Below, in pieces: positions 1 through 7,834 of a DNA stretch of 50,177 nt. The stretch is from an uncultured bacterium (lineage in GTDB: Bacteria > Myxococcota_A > Polyangia > Polyangiales > Houyiibacteriaceae), in assembly GCA_938024995.1 (NCBI GenBank), contig CALJDU010000023.1, positions 1 through 50,177 of the forward strand, in the 5' to 3' direction. The notes under the pieces are model-generated. The model worked only from the letters and a program-made list of their open reading frames with translations. It was not told where the DNA came from and ran no database searches. Each line of letters begins with the position of its first letter. The first letter of the stretch is position 1. The translations under genes were made by a program, and so were the position numbers.

Positions 1-307
1 AATAAGTAAATGATTTGGAGCCTCCCTCCCATGTTCGCTCCGCTCAGTATCGTTCGCTTCGCGAACTCGGGTCTTGGTTCTCTGTGAGGGTCTTTAGCTG
101 CCGCGGCGTCCCTCCCTCCAAACGAGCAAGTAGTTTGGAGCCTCCCACCCATGTTCGCTTCGCTCAGCGCTCCTTCGTCGCTCTGCTTTATGGAGGGGCT
201 GTCCGCCCCTTGCTCCAAACGAGCAAGTAGTTGGGAGCCTCCCGCCCATGTTCGCTCAGCGCTCCTTCGTGGGGCTCTCCAAACGAGGAAGTCGTAGTTC
301 GGCTGTT
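1..307. repeat. Noncoding stretch with imperfect short direct repeats
   Basis: No convincing gene lies here. Three imperfect copies of a roughly 45-60 bp unit are visible at about 3-50, 117-178 and 214-270, with a partial fourth start at 278-291. The shared core contains ACGAGCAAGTAGTTTGGAG, then CCTCCC and ATGTTCGCT. Copy 3 lacks the short TCGCT duplication that copy 2 has before CAGCGCTCC. A hairpin AGGGGC-TGTCC-GCCCCT at 194-210 sits between copies 2 and 3. The short open frames across this stretch only translate the repeat and are not credible proteins. A similar style of sequence (hairpin, then a CTCC/CCTCCCAT-rich stretch) follows the tRNA-Val gene at 39325-39372. This may be a dispersed intergenic repeat family; that is inference. 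Confidence 0.6.
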
Positions 308-670
308 CTAGGTCGTCGCTTGGAGCGGTCGCGTGAGCGCTTCACGATTTCGATAGAGACCGATGGTCGCGACCAGCGTGGAGAGCGAGGTGAGCGAGAA
401 CGCGATGACGAGCGAGTTGAGCGCTTCGCGTAGCCCGACCAAGAAGACCTCGGTCTGGGCCGCGTTCGCGGAGACGTACCGGACCGCAGACTGCACGCCG
501 GTGATCGTTCCGAGGAAACCAAACAAGAGCGTCGCGACGGAGAAGCCCGCGACCAGGAGCAACGTCGAGCGCTGACCGCGCTGGGCGAACGAGAGCGCGA
601 GCGCGAGCGAGAGTAGGCCGAAGAGAGACGCCGGGAGTACGCCCCAACCGCCTTCGATGATGAACTGCAT
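308..670 (-). CDS. Small MotA/TolQ/ExbB-like proton-channel domain membrane protein
   Basis: This encodes a 120-residue integral inner-membrane protein with three hydrophobic segments at about residues 8-28, 36-60 and 83-106. The middle and last segments, with FGFLGTITGV and SLTSLSTLVATIGL, resemble the conserved core of the MotA/TolQ/ExbB proton-channel family. In that family this core couples proton flow to work on a periplasmic or outer-membrane partner. The protein is about half the length of a classical TolQ or ExbB, so it is a minimal version. The start is well supported: GGAGG at 677-681 lies six bases before the ATG at 670. It is divergent from the hydrolase gene at 762. No TolR/ExbD partner is visible in the window, so its partner is unknown. 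Confidence 0.72.
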   Translation of the reverse strand: MQFIIEGGWGVLPASLFGLLSLALALSFAQRGQRSTLLLVAGFSVATLLFGFLGTITGVQSAVRYVSANAAQTEVFLVGLREALNSLVIAFSLTSLSTLVATIGLYRNREALTRPLQATT

Positions 671-761
671 AAAGAACCTCCGAGGGTGCGACAGCGGAGG
701 TCTCGCGAGGTTCCTCGGGCGCGCGTTTTATTCCTGCGCGCGTTGTGGTGTACACACCCCC

Positions 762-2099
762 ATGCGCGTTTTGGTGTCGGCACTCGCTCTCTCGTGGGTC
801 TCTGCGTTCGTCTTGGGCTGTGGCGGAGGGCCGTCCACGTTCGCGCGACCGACCACGTCGCTTCCGTCTACGACGCACTCCGCCGAAGAGGCATACGCCG
901 CGACGCTTCACGTGCGTGAGTGGGGCGACGCGACGAACGCCAGCGTAGTGGTCCTCGTCCACGGCCTCGGGGAAGCCGCGTCCGCGGACTGGGAACCCAT
1001 CGCCCCCGCGCTCGCGACGTCTCATCGCGTCATCGCGGTCGACCTCCCGGGGTTCGGAGAGAGCGAGGCGGCGAACAGTGACGGGACGCCCGAGTTCTTC
1101 GCGGACGCCGTCGCGACTTTTCTTGGGACGCTCGGCACCCGCGCGCATCTCGTGGGTCACTCGATGGGTGGGCTGGTCGCGCTCTTGGTCGCCGGCGGTC
1201 ATCCCGAGCTCGTCGGTCAGCTGATCTTGATCGACGTCGGCGGTGTCCTCCATCGGGAGGCGTTCGCGGACTCCCTCGCCATCGACCCTGTTCGCGAATC
1301 CGGGGGCGCGCTGGGCCGCTTCGGCGCCCGGGTCGCGCAGGCCGCGGTCCGCACCTCGCGCGCGTTCGAGCCCGGCGAAACAAACCTTCGCGCGATGAGC
1401 GGCGGCTCGACCGCGATGGCCGTGATGCTCACGAACGCGAGCGCCGCGATGGATGGTGTGCGCGCAGAGACGCTGGTGCTCTGGGGAGAGAACGACACCA
1501 TCGCGCCGCTCCGAACCGCGCGTATCCTCGAGTCTCGAATCGCCGGCCGGCTCGTGGTCTTGCCTGACGTCGGTCACGTGCCGATGCGTGAAGCGACAGA
1601 GGCGACCTTGCGCCACATCACCGAGCATCTTGATCCGTCGTCGGGAGGCCTCGGGATGCGCGGCGTCAGCAGCCAGGGGCAGGTGGTCTGTGAAGGAGAA
1701 CGCGGGGTGGAGTACCGAGGGACGATGCACTCGCTGTCGTTACGAGATTGTCATGACGTGCGGATCGAGGATGCGTCCATCGGTCAGCTCATCGTGGAGC
1801 ACAGCGACGGCTTCATGACGAATACGGAGGTCGGCGCGACGTTCGTGAGCGGTGCGCCGACCGGGTCCGGGCTGCAGCTGACTCGCGGGTCGACGTTCGT
1901 GGTCACGGGCGGAACGATCCAGGGTGAGGTCGCGATCGCGCTCGATCAGAGTCGCCTCGACATCGCCGGGACGGTCATCGAGGCGACCGAGATGCCGTTC
2001 ACGGTGCGCGCGAAGAGCCGCGTCTTGTTCTCGTCGGTTCGCGTGTCCGGGCCGGGCGGAGTCACGCATGCGCACGGCTCGGTCAACCTCTCACAGTGA
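762..2099 (+). CDS. Alpha/beta-hydrolase lipoprotein with C-terminal beta-helix-like domain
   Basis: The start was placed at the ATG at 762 because it opens a lipoprotein signal peptide with a lipobox ending in Cys20 (FVLGC). An in-frame start 105 bases upstream adds only atypical sequence. Residues about 45-300 are an alpha/beta-hydrolase fold: VHGLG oxyanion region at 66-70, nucleophile elbow GHSMGG with Ser134, acid Asp245 in WGEND, and His272 in DVGHVPM. The triad is complete, so it should be an active esterase- or lipase-like enzyme; the substrate cannot be told. Residues about 305-445 are rich in short strand-forming repeats with Gly and Val, resembling a right-handed beta helix, an unusual partner for this fold. 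Lipidation implies a periplasmic or outer-membrane location. Its 3' end overlaps the convergent small gene by 17 bases. Confidence 0.85.
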   Translation: MRVLVSALALSWVSAFVLGCGGGPSTFARPTTSLPSTTHSAEEAYAATLHVREWGDATNASVVVLVHGLGEAASADWEPIAPALATSHRVIAVDLPGFGESEAANSDGTPEFFADAVATFLGTLGTRAHLVGHSMGGLVALLVAGGHPELVGQLILIDVGGVLHREAFADSLAIDPVRESGGALGRFGARVAQAAVRTSRAFEPGETNLRAMSGGSTAMAVMLTNASAAMDGVRAETLVLWGENDTIAPLRTARILESRIAGRLVVLPDVGHVPMREATEATLRHITEHLDPSSGGLGMRGVSSQGQVVCEGERGVEYRGTMHSLSLRDCHDVRIEDASIGQLIVEHSDGFMTNTEVGATFVSGAPTGSGLQLTRGSTFVVTGGTIQGEVAIALDQSRLDIAGTVIEATEMPFTVRAKSRVLFSSVRVSGPGGVTHAHGSVNLSQ

Positions 2100-2433
2100 G
2101 CTCATCGCCGAGCTCTTCGCGCCACGCCGCCAGGGAGCGGGTGGCCACGGGCAGCGCGAGGTCTCGCCAGTCGAGCAGCGCGACGCAACCGTCCTGAAAG
2201 ATCACCGCGACCTCATCGCCGAGCGCTGCCGGGGCGCCGACCGCGCTGAGGACATGGGTCAGCTCTCGTCGCCGGACGTTCGCGGAGGCGTCATCGAGCG
2301 GAACGTACGCGCGGTCGAATCGCTCCCAGCTCATCAACGCGAGCCTCCGGGCTTCGCGCGGGATAGGGCGTCGCGGCGCGAAGAACCCCTCAGCGATTCC
2401 CGCGTGGCAGGGGACAAGGAAGACGGTGGTCAC
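2083..2433 (-). CDS. Small hypothetical protein coupled to the upstream kinase gene
   Basis: This is a 116-residue soluble protein with no signal peptide or membrane segment and no family that I recognise. It starts with GTG at 2433, and that GTG overlaps the kinase stop codon in a GTGA arrangement. This supports both the start and translational coupling. The sequence alternates short strands and helices, with Asp- and Glu-rich positions in the second half (DEVAVIFQDG, WRDLALP). Its 3' end overlaps the end of the convergent hydrolase gene by 17 bases. Co-expression with a transmembrane Ser/Thr kinase makes a kinase accessory or substrate possible, but nothing in the sequence proves it. Confidence 0.6.
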   Translation of the reverse strand: MTTVFLVPCHAGIAEGFFAPRRPIPREARRLALMSWERFDRAYVPLDDASANVRRRELTHVLSAVGAPAALGDEVAVIFQDGCVALLDWRDLALPVATRSLAAWREELGDELTVRG

Positions 2434-3539
2434 TTCCCGAGGACGACGAAGAGGACGCCAGCCAAGACGACGAGTAAGAGCGTGATGACGAGGCCGCTCA
2501 AGATATAGATGAGGCGGGAGTCCGCCGGGGAGCGCTCACCGCTCATCGACGGAGTCATCGGCTCTTCGAGCGGCTCCGCGCGGATCTCTCCGGGCGTCGT
2601 CGGCGGGACGTCCGCGTGCCACACGAGCGGCTTCTTGATCTTGCGGAGCGCCAAGAGCATCTCGCTCGCGTCTTGAAAGCGGTCGTCGGGGGCCTTCGCC
2701 ATTGCGCGCTGGACGATGTCTTCCACCTGCGGGCGTAGCGCCAATCCGTTCGCGTGCGTCCCGACGGTGGGTACCGGATCCGCCATGTGCGCGCGGAACA
2801 TCTCCATGCGCGACTCTTCCATGAACGGCCAGCGTCCCGTGAGCGTCTCGAAGAGCACGACGCCCATCGCGTAGACATCGGTTCGCGCGTCCGTCGGCGC
2901 ACCCGCGCATTGCTCCGGCGCCATGTACGCGGGGGTCCCAAACACGGAGCCTTGCACGGTGAGCTTCTTGGACTCGCCCCAGCGATCATCGTCGACGAAC
3001 TTCACCAGGCCGAAGTCGAGGAGCTTGGCGGTGGGCGGCGCGCCTTTGGGTTGCTGGATGAACACGTTGTCCGGCTTTACGTCGCGGTGAAGCACGCCTT
3101 CGCCGTGCGCGAACGAGAGGCCGGCGAGCGCTTGCTCAAAGAGGACCGCGCCGACGACCGGGTCGAGGTCACCGTCTTCCAAAAGGTCACCCAGCGCTTT
3201 GCCATCGAGCAGCTCGGTGACGATGTACGGAGAGCCTTTGTGCACGCCGAAGTCGTAGACGTTGAGGATGTTGGGATGCTCGAGGCCGAAAAGGGCGCGG
3301 GCCTCACGCTCAAAGCGCTCGCGCAGCTCGGAGTTGTCGCCGAGCTCTTCGCGCAGAACCTTCACCGCGACCGTCGGTCCGTCCTCTTGTTCCGCGCGAT
3401 AGACCGCGCCCATCGCGCCTTCGCCGACCAGCCCAGTAAGCTTGTAACGGTCGTCGAGCACGACGCCGATCATCGAGGTGATGCTCAAGCGCGCGCGCTT
3501 CTCCGCCGAGTCGAGAAAGGTGTCGGTTCGCTTGCTCAC
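2430..3539 (-). CDS. Transmembrane Hanks-type Ser/Thr protein kinase
   Basis: The 369-residue product has a complete eukaryotic-like kinase domain at about residues 30-300. The glycine loop is GEGAMGAVY (39-47), the ATP-anchoring Lys is K60, the helix-C Glu is near E79, the catalytic loop is HRDVKPDN with Asp153, the metal-binding Asp is D175 in DFGLVK, and the APE motif is at 207-209. All key residues are present, so it should be active. A proline-rich linker leads to one membrane helix at about 343-368 that ends the protein, so there is no extracellular sensor domain. The GTG start at 3539 overlaps the coaBC stop (GTGA), and the next gene overlaps its stop in the same way, so the three genes are translationally coupled. 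Input signal and substrates are unknown. Confidence 0.95.
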   Translation of the reverse strand: MSKRTDTFLDSAEKRARLSITSMIGVVLDDRYKLTGLVGEGAMGAVYRAEQEDGPTVAVKVLREELGDNSELRERFEREARALFGLEHPNILNVYDFGVHKGSPYIVTELLDGKALGDLLEDGDLDPVVGAVLFEQALAGLSFAHGEGVLHRDVKPDNVFIQQPKGAPPTAKLLDFGLVKFVDDDRWGESKKLTVQGSVFGTPAYMAPEQCAGAPTDARTDVYAMGVVLFETLTGRWPFMEESRMEMFRAHMADPVPTVGTHANGLALRPQVEDIVQRAMAKAPDDRFQDASEMLLALRKIKKPLVWHADVPPTTPGEIRAEPLEEPMTPSMSGERSPADSRLIYILSGLVITLLLVVLAGVLFVVLGK

Positions 3540-4720
3540 CTGCTGTCCCCGCTGAGCAGGGCGTGGATGCGATCGAGGATTCGGTCGGCGAGCGCTGGCT
3601 TGCTCATGACGTCGAGCGGGACGTCGTCGCCGGCGGTGACCAGAGTCGCGACGTTGGTCGCTTTGCCGAAGGAGTCTTTGGCGTGGTTCGCGACGATGAG
3701 ATCTGCGCCCTTGCGCGTGAGCTTGCCGCGCGCGTGTTCGACGACCTTCTCGGTCTCGAGCGCGAAGCCCACCAAGACCGGACGCGCGCCTTGTCGTTCT
3801 GCGCCGAGCTCCGCGAGGATGTCGGGGTTGCGCACAAGCTCGAGCGTACGCACGCCGGACTTTTTGATCTTCTGATCGGCGCGCGTCTTCGGGCGATAGT
3901 CCGCGACCGCGGCCGCCATGATGATGACGTCGGCGCTGCGCCCTTTGACCTCGGCGTGCAGCTCACGCGCGGAGCGGATGTCGACGCGTGCGACGCCGGG
4001 CGGGGTGGGCAGCGCGACCGGTCCCGCGATGAGCGTGACCTCTGCGCCCCGAGCGGCCGCGCGTTCCGCCAACGCGAAGCCCATCTTGCCGGTGCTGCGG
4101 TTGCCGAGGAAGCGCACGGGATCCAGGTCCTCGACGGTCGGTCCCGCGGTCACGAGGATGGAGCGGCCGCTCAAGTCGCCGTTCCCGAGAACCCGCTCGA
4201 GGCCATCGACGATCGCTTCGGGTTCCATCAACCGGCCCATGCCGCTCTCGCCGCTCGCCAAGGGGCCATCGACGGGGCCCAAGAACGTCACGCCGTCTTG
4301 GGCGAGGGCGTCCTTGGCGCGCTGCGTCGAGCCGCGGTTCCACATGAGGTGATGCATCGCCGGCGCCAACACGACCTCGCCGCGCGCACAGGCGACGGTC
4401 GCGAGGAGGGCGTCATCGGTCACGCCGCTCGCCAGCTTTCCCATCGTGTTCATCGTGGCGGGGACGACCAAGACCGCGTCCGCCCATCCGCCGAGCTCGA
4501 CGTGAACCTCACCGGCGTAGCTCGGGTTCCAGAGGTCGACGACAGCGGGCGTCCCGGTCAGTCCGGTGAAGGTGATCGGCGCGATAAAGCGACCGGCGCT
4601 CTTGGTCATCACGACCCGCACCTCCGCCCCGCGTCGCATCAACTCACGGACGACCCAGGCCGCCTTGTACGCGGCGATTCCGCCACACACGCCGACGACG
4701 ATTCGTTTGCCGCGCAACAC
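3536..4720 (-). CDS. coaBC: Bifunctional phosphopantothenoylcysteine decarboxylase / phosphopantothenate-cysteine ligase
   Basis: CoaBC makes 4'-phosphopantetheine for coenzyme A: the CoaB half joins phosphopantothenate and cysteine using CTP, and the CoaC half decarboxylates the product using FMN. The N-terminal CoaC part shows GVCGGIAAYK, the PATMNTMGKLASG segment and PAMHHLMW. The C-terminal CoaB part shows VTAGPTVEDLDPVRFLGNRS followed by TGKMG, and AAVADYRPK. I start it at the GTG at 4720 (VLRGKRIVVGVCGG), giving 394 residues, close to the 406 of E. coli. The frame is open another 42 codons upstream, but that part is not family-like. The stop overlaps the start of a Ser/Thr kinase gene by four bases, an unusual coupling. 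Confidence 0.95.
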   Translation of the reverse strand: MLRGKRIVVGVCGGIAAYKAAWVVRELMRRGAEVRVVMTKSAGRFIAPITFTGLTGTPAVVDLWNPSYAGEVHVELGGWADAVLVVPATMNTMGKLASGVTDDALLATVACARGEVVLAPAMHHLMWNRGSTQRAKDALAQDGVTFLGPVDGPLASGESGMGRLMEPEAIVDGLERVLGNGDLSGRSILVTAGPTVEDLDPVRFLGNRSTGKMGFALAERAAARGAEVTLIAGPVALPTPPGVARVDIRSARELHAEVKGRSADVIIMAAAVADYRPKTRADQKIKKSGVRTLELVRNPDILAELGAERQGARPVLVGFALETEKVVEHARGKLTRKGADLIVANHAKDSFGKATNVATLVTAGDDVPLDVMSKPALADRILDRIHALLSGDSR

Positions 4721-4800
4721 CGGCAGAGAATAGAGCGTTGGCGATCGATTCGCACCTGCTCTTATTGCAGTTCTGCTCGACTCGGTCCGACTGCTGTCCG

Positions 4801-5562
4801 CTAACCGAGCCAGGTGTCCATGAGCGCGTCGAAGCTCTGCGCCCACGGGTAGCTCGCGTCGTACACGTTGGTCTTCAACACCTGGCCGCTCGGGAACTCA
4901 AACGTGCGCTCACGTAAGGCGCCCGCGTCGTAGCGATACAGGAACCGACGCTCGGGCCGTGAGTCATCGCGAGGATACGTCTCCGAGGCGACTCGTCCGT
5001 TGCGCAGCGTTCGCGTTGAGAGATGCTCAAAGGCGTCGTCTCCAAAGGAGCGGAGGACGCGAATCGCGGAGCCTTCGTTGTGGTACCGGAATCGGAGCAC
5101 GCTGCTCTCATGGCCTTTGCGCGTCGTCTTCTCGATCACGCGCTGCTCTTCGTCGTACTGGATCTCAACGTGAAGCACGGACGTGTCGCGAAGAAGCTCC
5201 CAGTTTGCTTGGTGCTTCCAGCGCGTCTCGTAGTGTGGACCGTAGATGAGCGAGCCGGACTCCCGAGACATGTGGACGGGGAGCCCGTGCTCATTGAGCG
5301 TTGTTCGGATGATCTGCGGAATGAAGACCGGAAAGTCGTCCTCGAGCGGATGCGTCGTGGCCACCATGGTGGAGCCTGTCCAGGTGAACGACCGATGCCC
5401 GATCAACGTTCCGTCTGGCGTGTACACTTGGTACGTCAGAGGTCGGGAAGCGCGAATCTCGACGACCGTTCGGCTTGAGAGGACCATGCCCGCTTCGAAC
5501 GAACGGATTGTTGTTTGCTGCAGCGTCATGTCGTCGGCGTTCCTGTCTGACTCACCATCCAT
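4801..5562 (-). CDS. Hypothetical protein with YD-like strand repeats
   Basis: This frame encodes 253 residues that I do not recognise. It has no clear signal peptide or membrane segment. Composition is polar and strand-rich, with many aromatic residues, and the second half has spaced motifs such as YDEEQRVIEKTTRKG, FRYHNEGS and YRYDAGALRERTF that loosely recall the YD strand repeats of RHS-type proteins. The resemblance is too weak for a family call. The ATG at 5529 (MTLQQ) is a plausible alternative start, with GGAA about ten bases upstream. The gene lies between yciO and coaBC on the same strand, 74 bases after the former and 80 before the latter, so it may share their transcript. Confidence 0.65.
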   Translation of the reverse strand: MDGESDRNADDMTLQQTTIRSFEAGMVLSSRTVVEIRASRPLTYQVYTPDGTLIGHRSFTWTGSTMVATTHPLEDDFPVFIPQIIRTTLNEHGLPVHMSRESGSLIYGPHYETRWKHQANWELLRDTSVLHVEIQYDEEQRVIEKTTRKGHESSVLRFRYHNEGSAIRVLRSFGDDAFEHLSTRTLRNGRVASETYPRDDSRPERRFLYRYDAGALRERTFEFPSGQVLKTNVYDASYPWAQSFDALMDTWLG

Positions 5563-5636
5563 CGGCGGTGCCGATCGGGGCGAACTCTACGAACGCGAGG
5601 CGGAACGGCGACTTACGTCGCGCTTACTTCGAAACG

Positions 5637-6248
5637 CTAGAGCAGGTCGACAGAGCCGGCGCCTTCGCGCACGACCTCGATCTCGTCTTTGGTCAGGTCG
5701 ACGACGGTGCTGGGCTCGAGCCCGCCGAAGCCCGCGTCCACGATGAGATCTGCGCGCGAGAAGGTCGTCATGAGGTCGTCCGGGTCGTGAACGACCTCGC
5801 CTTCCCACGTCGCCGAGGTGCTGACGATGGGGTTGCCGAGCTCACGCACGATCGCGAGCGCGACCTCGTGGTGCGGGATACGGATCCCGACCGTCTTCTT
5901 TTTCTTCGTCATGTGAAGCATCCGCGGGACTTCGCGGGTCGCGTTCAAGATGAAGGTGTACGGGCCGGGGAGCAGGCGCCGCATGATGCGATACGCCCGG
6001 TCGTCGACGATCGCGTACTTCGCGATGTCGCCGAGGTCAGGACAGACGAAGGCGACCGGCTTGTCGCGCTTCATCTGCTTGATTTGGTAGACGCGGTCGA
6101 GCGCCTTCTTCTCTCGGATGTCGCACCCGAGCCCGTAGACGGTATCCGTCGGATACGCGATCACGCCGCCGCTGCGCAGGGTCTCGACCACCTGGGCCAC
6201 CTTCCGCGGTTGCGGGGTGTCGGGGTGGATCTCGATCCGCGTGCTCAT
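5637..6248 (-). CDS. yciO: YciO-type Sua5/YrdC/YwlC family protein
   Basis: The 203-residue product matches the length (206) and pattern of E. coli YciO, a member of the L-threonylcarbamoyladenylate synthase (Sua5/YrdC) superfamily. Clear family segments are IHPDTPQPRKV at the start, GGVIAYPTDTVYGLGC, LLPGPYTFIL, VGIRIPHH, STSAT and STVVDLT with VVREGAG near the end. It also keeps KRDKPVAF, close to the Lys/Arg substrate-binding signature of true Sua5 enzymes. An active role in the first step of tRNA t6A37 synthesis, using threonine, bicarbonate and ATP, is therefore possible but unproven, as YciO's own function is debated. The ATG overlaps the upstream macro-like gene's stop by four bases (ATGA), so the pair is coupled. 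Confidence 0.92.
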   Translation of the reverse strand: MSTRIEIHPDTPQPRKVAQVVETLRSGGVIAYPTDTVYGLGCDIREKKALDRVYQIKQMKRDKPVAFVCPDLGDIAKYAIVDDRAYRIMRRLLPGPYTFILNATREVPRMLHMTKKKKTVGIRIPHHEVALAIVRELGNPIVSTSATWEGEVVHDPDDLMTTFSRADLIVDAGFGGLEPSTVVDLTKDEIEVVREGAGSVDLL

Positions 6249-7102
6249 CCCCGGCCGTGGACCATCCGGCGCTCTTTGCCATCTTCGTAGAGGACAATGC
6301 AGGCGCCGGGGAGGGGGAGCTGCTCGACGCGTCCCATCCCGAACTTCGGGTGAAGGAACCAGTCGCCGATCACGTAGTTGGCCTTGACGGAGTAGCGCTC
6401 CGCTGTGAGCCGCCGTGTTTCGATTTCGTCGGGCGGAAGCACCGGCGTCTTCGGCTTACGGGGCGCGCGCTTCTTCGTGGTCTTCTTCGCCGCCGCCTTG
6501 GCCTTCTTCTCCTCGCGCTCCTTCGCCTTCGCGAGACCGCGCACCTTCGTGCTCGCCTTCTTGAAGACGGTCTTCATCGGCTCGCAGACGAGGATCTCGT
6601 CGATGTCGAGGGACTTGCCTTCGGCGAAGAGCTTTTCGTCGAGCTGCGTCGCAGCCTTGACGATGGTCGCGAGGCGCAGCTCGCGCTTCATCTCGTCAGG
6701 ACCGTGGCCGAGCGGAGCAAACCCGACGCGCTTCACGTTGCGGGTCGCGACGAACTCGAGGGCCGCGGTCACGGCCGCCATGATCGCTTCTTCATCGGGG
6801 GCCGGATGGCGCTCCGTCCCGGGCTCGGGCTCGCGGGTGGCGACCCAACCGAGGAAGTCGCAGTGGAGGCGACCCGGAGAAACGCGGACCACTGTACCGA
6901 GCGGGAGCGGGTCACCGCCAAGCTGCTTGTACTCGGTGTCGAGCGCGGTCTGGAGGTTGTCACCGTAAACCTCTTTGAGATCCTTCTCAGGGCCCGGTCC
7001 AGGCCAGAGCTGCATGTCCGCGGCTCCATCGAAAATGATGGCGCCGACGCGCAGCTTGCTTGGCAAAGAGAACACGGATTCCTGGATCAGCGTGACTTCC
7101 AT
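6245..7102 (-). CDS. Macro-domain-like protein with basic linker and Tudor-like C-terminal tail
   Basis: The 285-residue product has three parts. Residues about 15-175 resemble a macro (ADP-ribose-binding) domain: VGAIIFDGAADMQLW, LPLGTVVRVSPG, a helix MAAVTAALEFVAT, then VKRVGFAPLGHG and IDEILVCEP. Residues about 180-222 are a strongly basic Lys/Ala/Arg linker of the kind that contacts nucleic acid. Residues about 243-283 have GDWFLHPKFGMGRVEQL and LYEDGKERRMVH, close to the small Tudor/SH3-like tail of UvrD/PcrA-type helicases, which binds RNA polymerase. The macro call is by pattern only and the usual N-terminal DI/N signature is altered. The gene is coupled to yciO by an ATGA overlap, which suggests nucleic-acid or RNA-modification biology. 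Confidence 0.65.
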   Translation of the reverse strand: MEVTLIQESVFSLPSKLRVGAIIFDGAADMQLWPGPGPEKDLKEVYGDNLQTALDTEYKQLGGDPLPLGTVVRVSPGRLHCDFLGWVATREPEPGTERHPAPDEEAIMAAVTAALEFVATRNVKRVGFAPLGHGPDEMKRELRLATIVKAATQLDEKLFAEGKSLDIDEILVCEPMKTVFKKASTKVRGLAKAKEREEKKAKAAAKKTTKKRAPRKPKTPVLPPDEIETRRLTAERYSVKANYVIGDWFLHPKFGMGRVEQLPLPGACIVLYEDGKERRMVHGRG

Positions 7103-7301
7103 CCCCCGGAACTAGCAGGCTGCCGGGGAACTCGCTAGGTGTGTTTTTTCCGCTCCGTGATCTGCGCTGGGCGCTTGTCTGCGGGAACACGGCGGCGGCT
7201 GCCTCTACGCTTCGTTCGCCTCTAGCGAAATCGGCGTGGTCTTGGTACCAACCGCGTCGCTCCCCGGAGCACACGCACCTCTGCGCCGCTTGAGACTCAT
7301 C

Positions 7302-7799
7302 ATGACCGAACGCGATCCTCGACCCTTCCTTATCGTTACCGCGCTCTTTGACGCGAACGCCCGCCCCGCGAACCTGACGATGAGCCACGGTGACGCGTTG
7401 GAACGCGCGATCGGGGCGAGCGCGAGTGCAGACGTCGCCGGTCTCGATCTGGTCGAACTCCCGGTCGGCTCGCGGGCCTTCGCGGCGCTGCGCAAGCAGC
7501 TCGGTGTGAAGGGTCAGACCGTGGGTCTGTACGATGTCTTCCCGCTCGCCGCGCACATTGACGGCGAGGTCCGGATCGTCGCGGGTCAGTTCCTCGCCGC
7601 AGAGGCGGTCTGGGCACTGGAGGAGCAGGGTGTGCTCAAGGACGTCGACGTTCGGATGGATCTCCCCGCGGGCTGGAACATCAAGAACCCCAAAGAGATC
7701 CAAGCCCGACTGATGGAGTCTGGCGCGCTCGAGCTCAGCGAGTCCGCCATCGAGACGTACCGGCAAGTCAAAGCGGCCTGGGACCAGAGCGCGCGCTAG
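7302..7799 (+). CDS. Hypothetical soluble protein
   Basis: I do not recognise this 165-residue protein. The ATG at 7302 (MTERDPRPFLIVTALFD) was preferred over an in-frame start 66 bases upstream because it removes a basic, low-quality N-terminus. There is no signal peptide or membrane segment. The sequence looks like a compact alpha/beta fold: strand LIVTALF, a DALERAIG helix, a central segment LVELPVGSRAFAALRKQLGV, and a helix-rich end. Codon use matches neighbouring genes and the frame is uninterrupted. It is divergent from the macro-like gene and convergent with apaG (35-base gap), so context gives no functional hint. Confidence 0.65.
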   Translation: MTERDPRPFLIVTALFDANARPANLTMSHGDALERAIGASASADVAGLDLVELPVGSRAFAALRKQLGVKGQTVGLYDVFPLAAHIDGEVRIVAGQFLAAEAVWALEEQGVLKDVDVRMDLPAGWNIKNPKEIQARLMESGALELSESAIETYRQVKAAWDQSAR

Positions 7800-7834
7800 C
7801 GGGCACACTTGGCAGGGCAGCGCTGGAACGCAGG

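Noticed and set aside
1..300. Possible CRISPR array
   Set aside because: There are only three imperfect, unevenly spaced copies with no constant-length spacers and no cas genes in the window.
342..1730. A 462-codon minus-strand open frame across the hydrolase region
   Set aside because: It overlaps the hydrolase and MotA-like genes in full and has Arg/His-rich noise composition.
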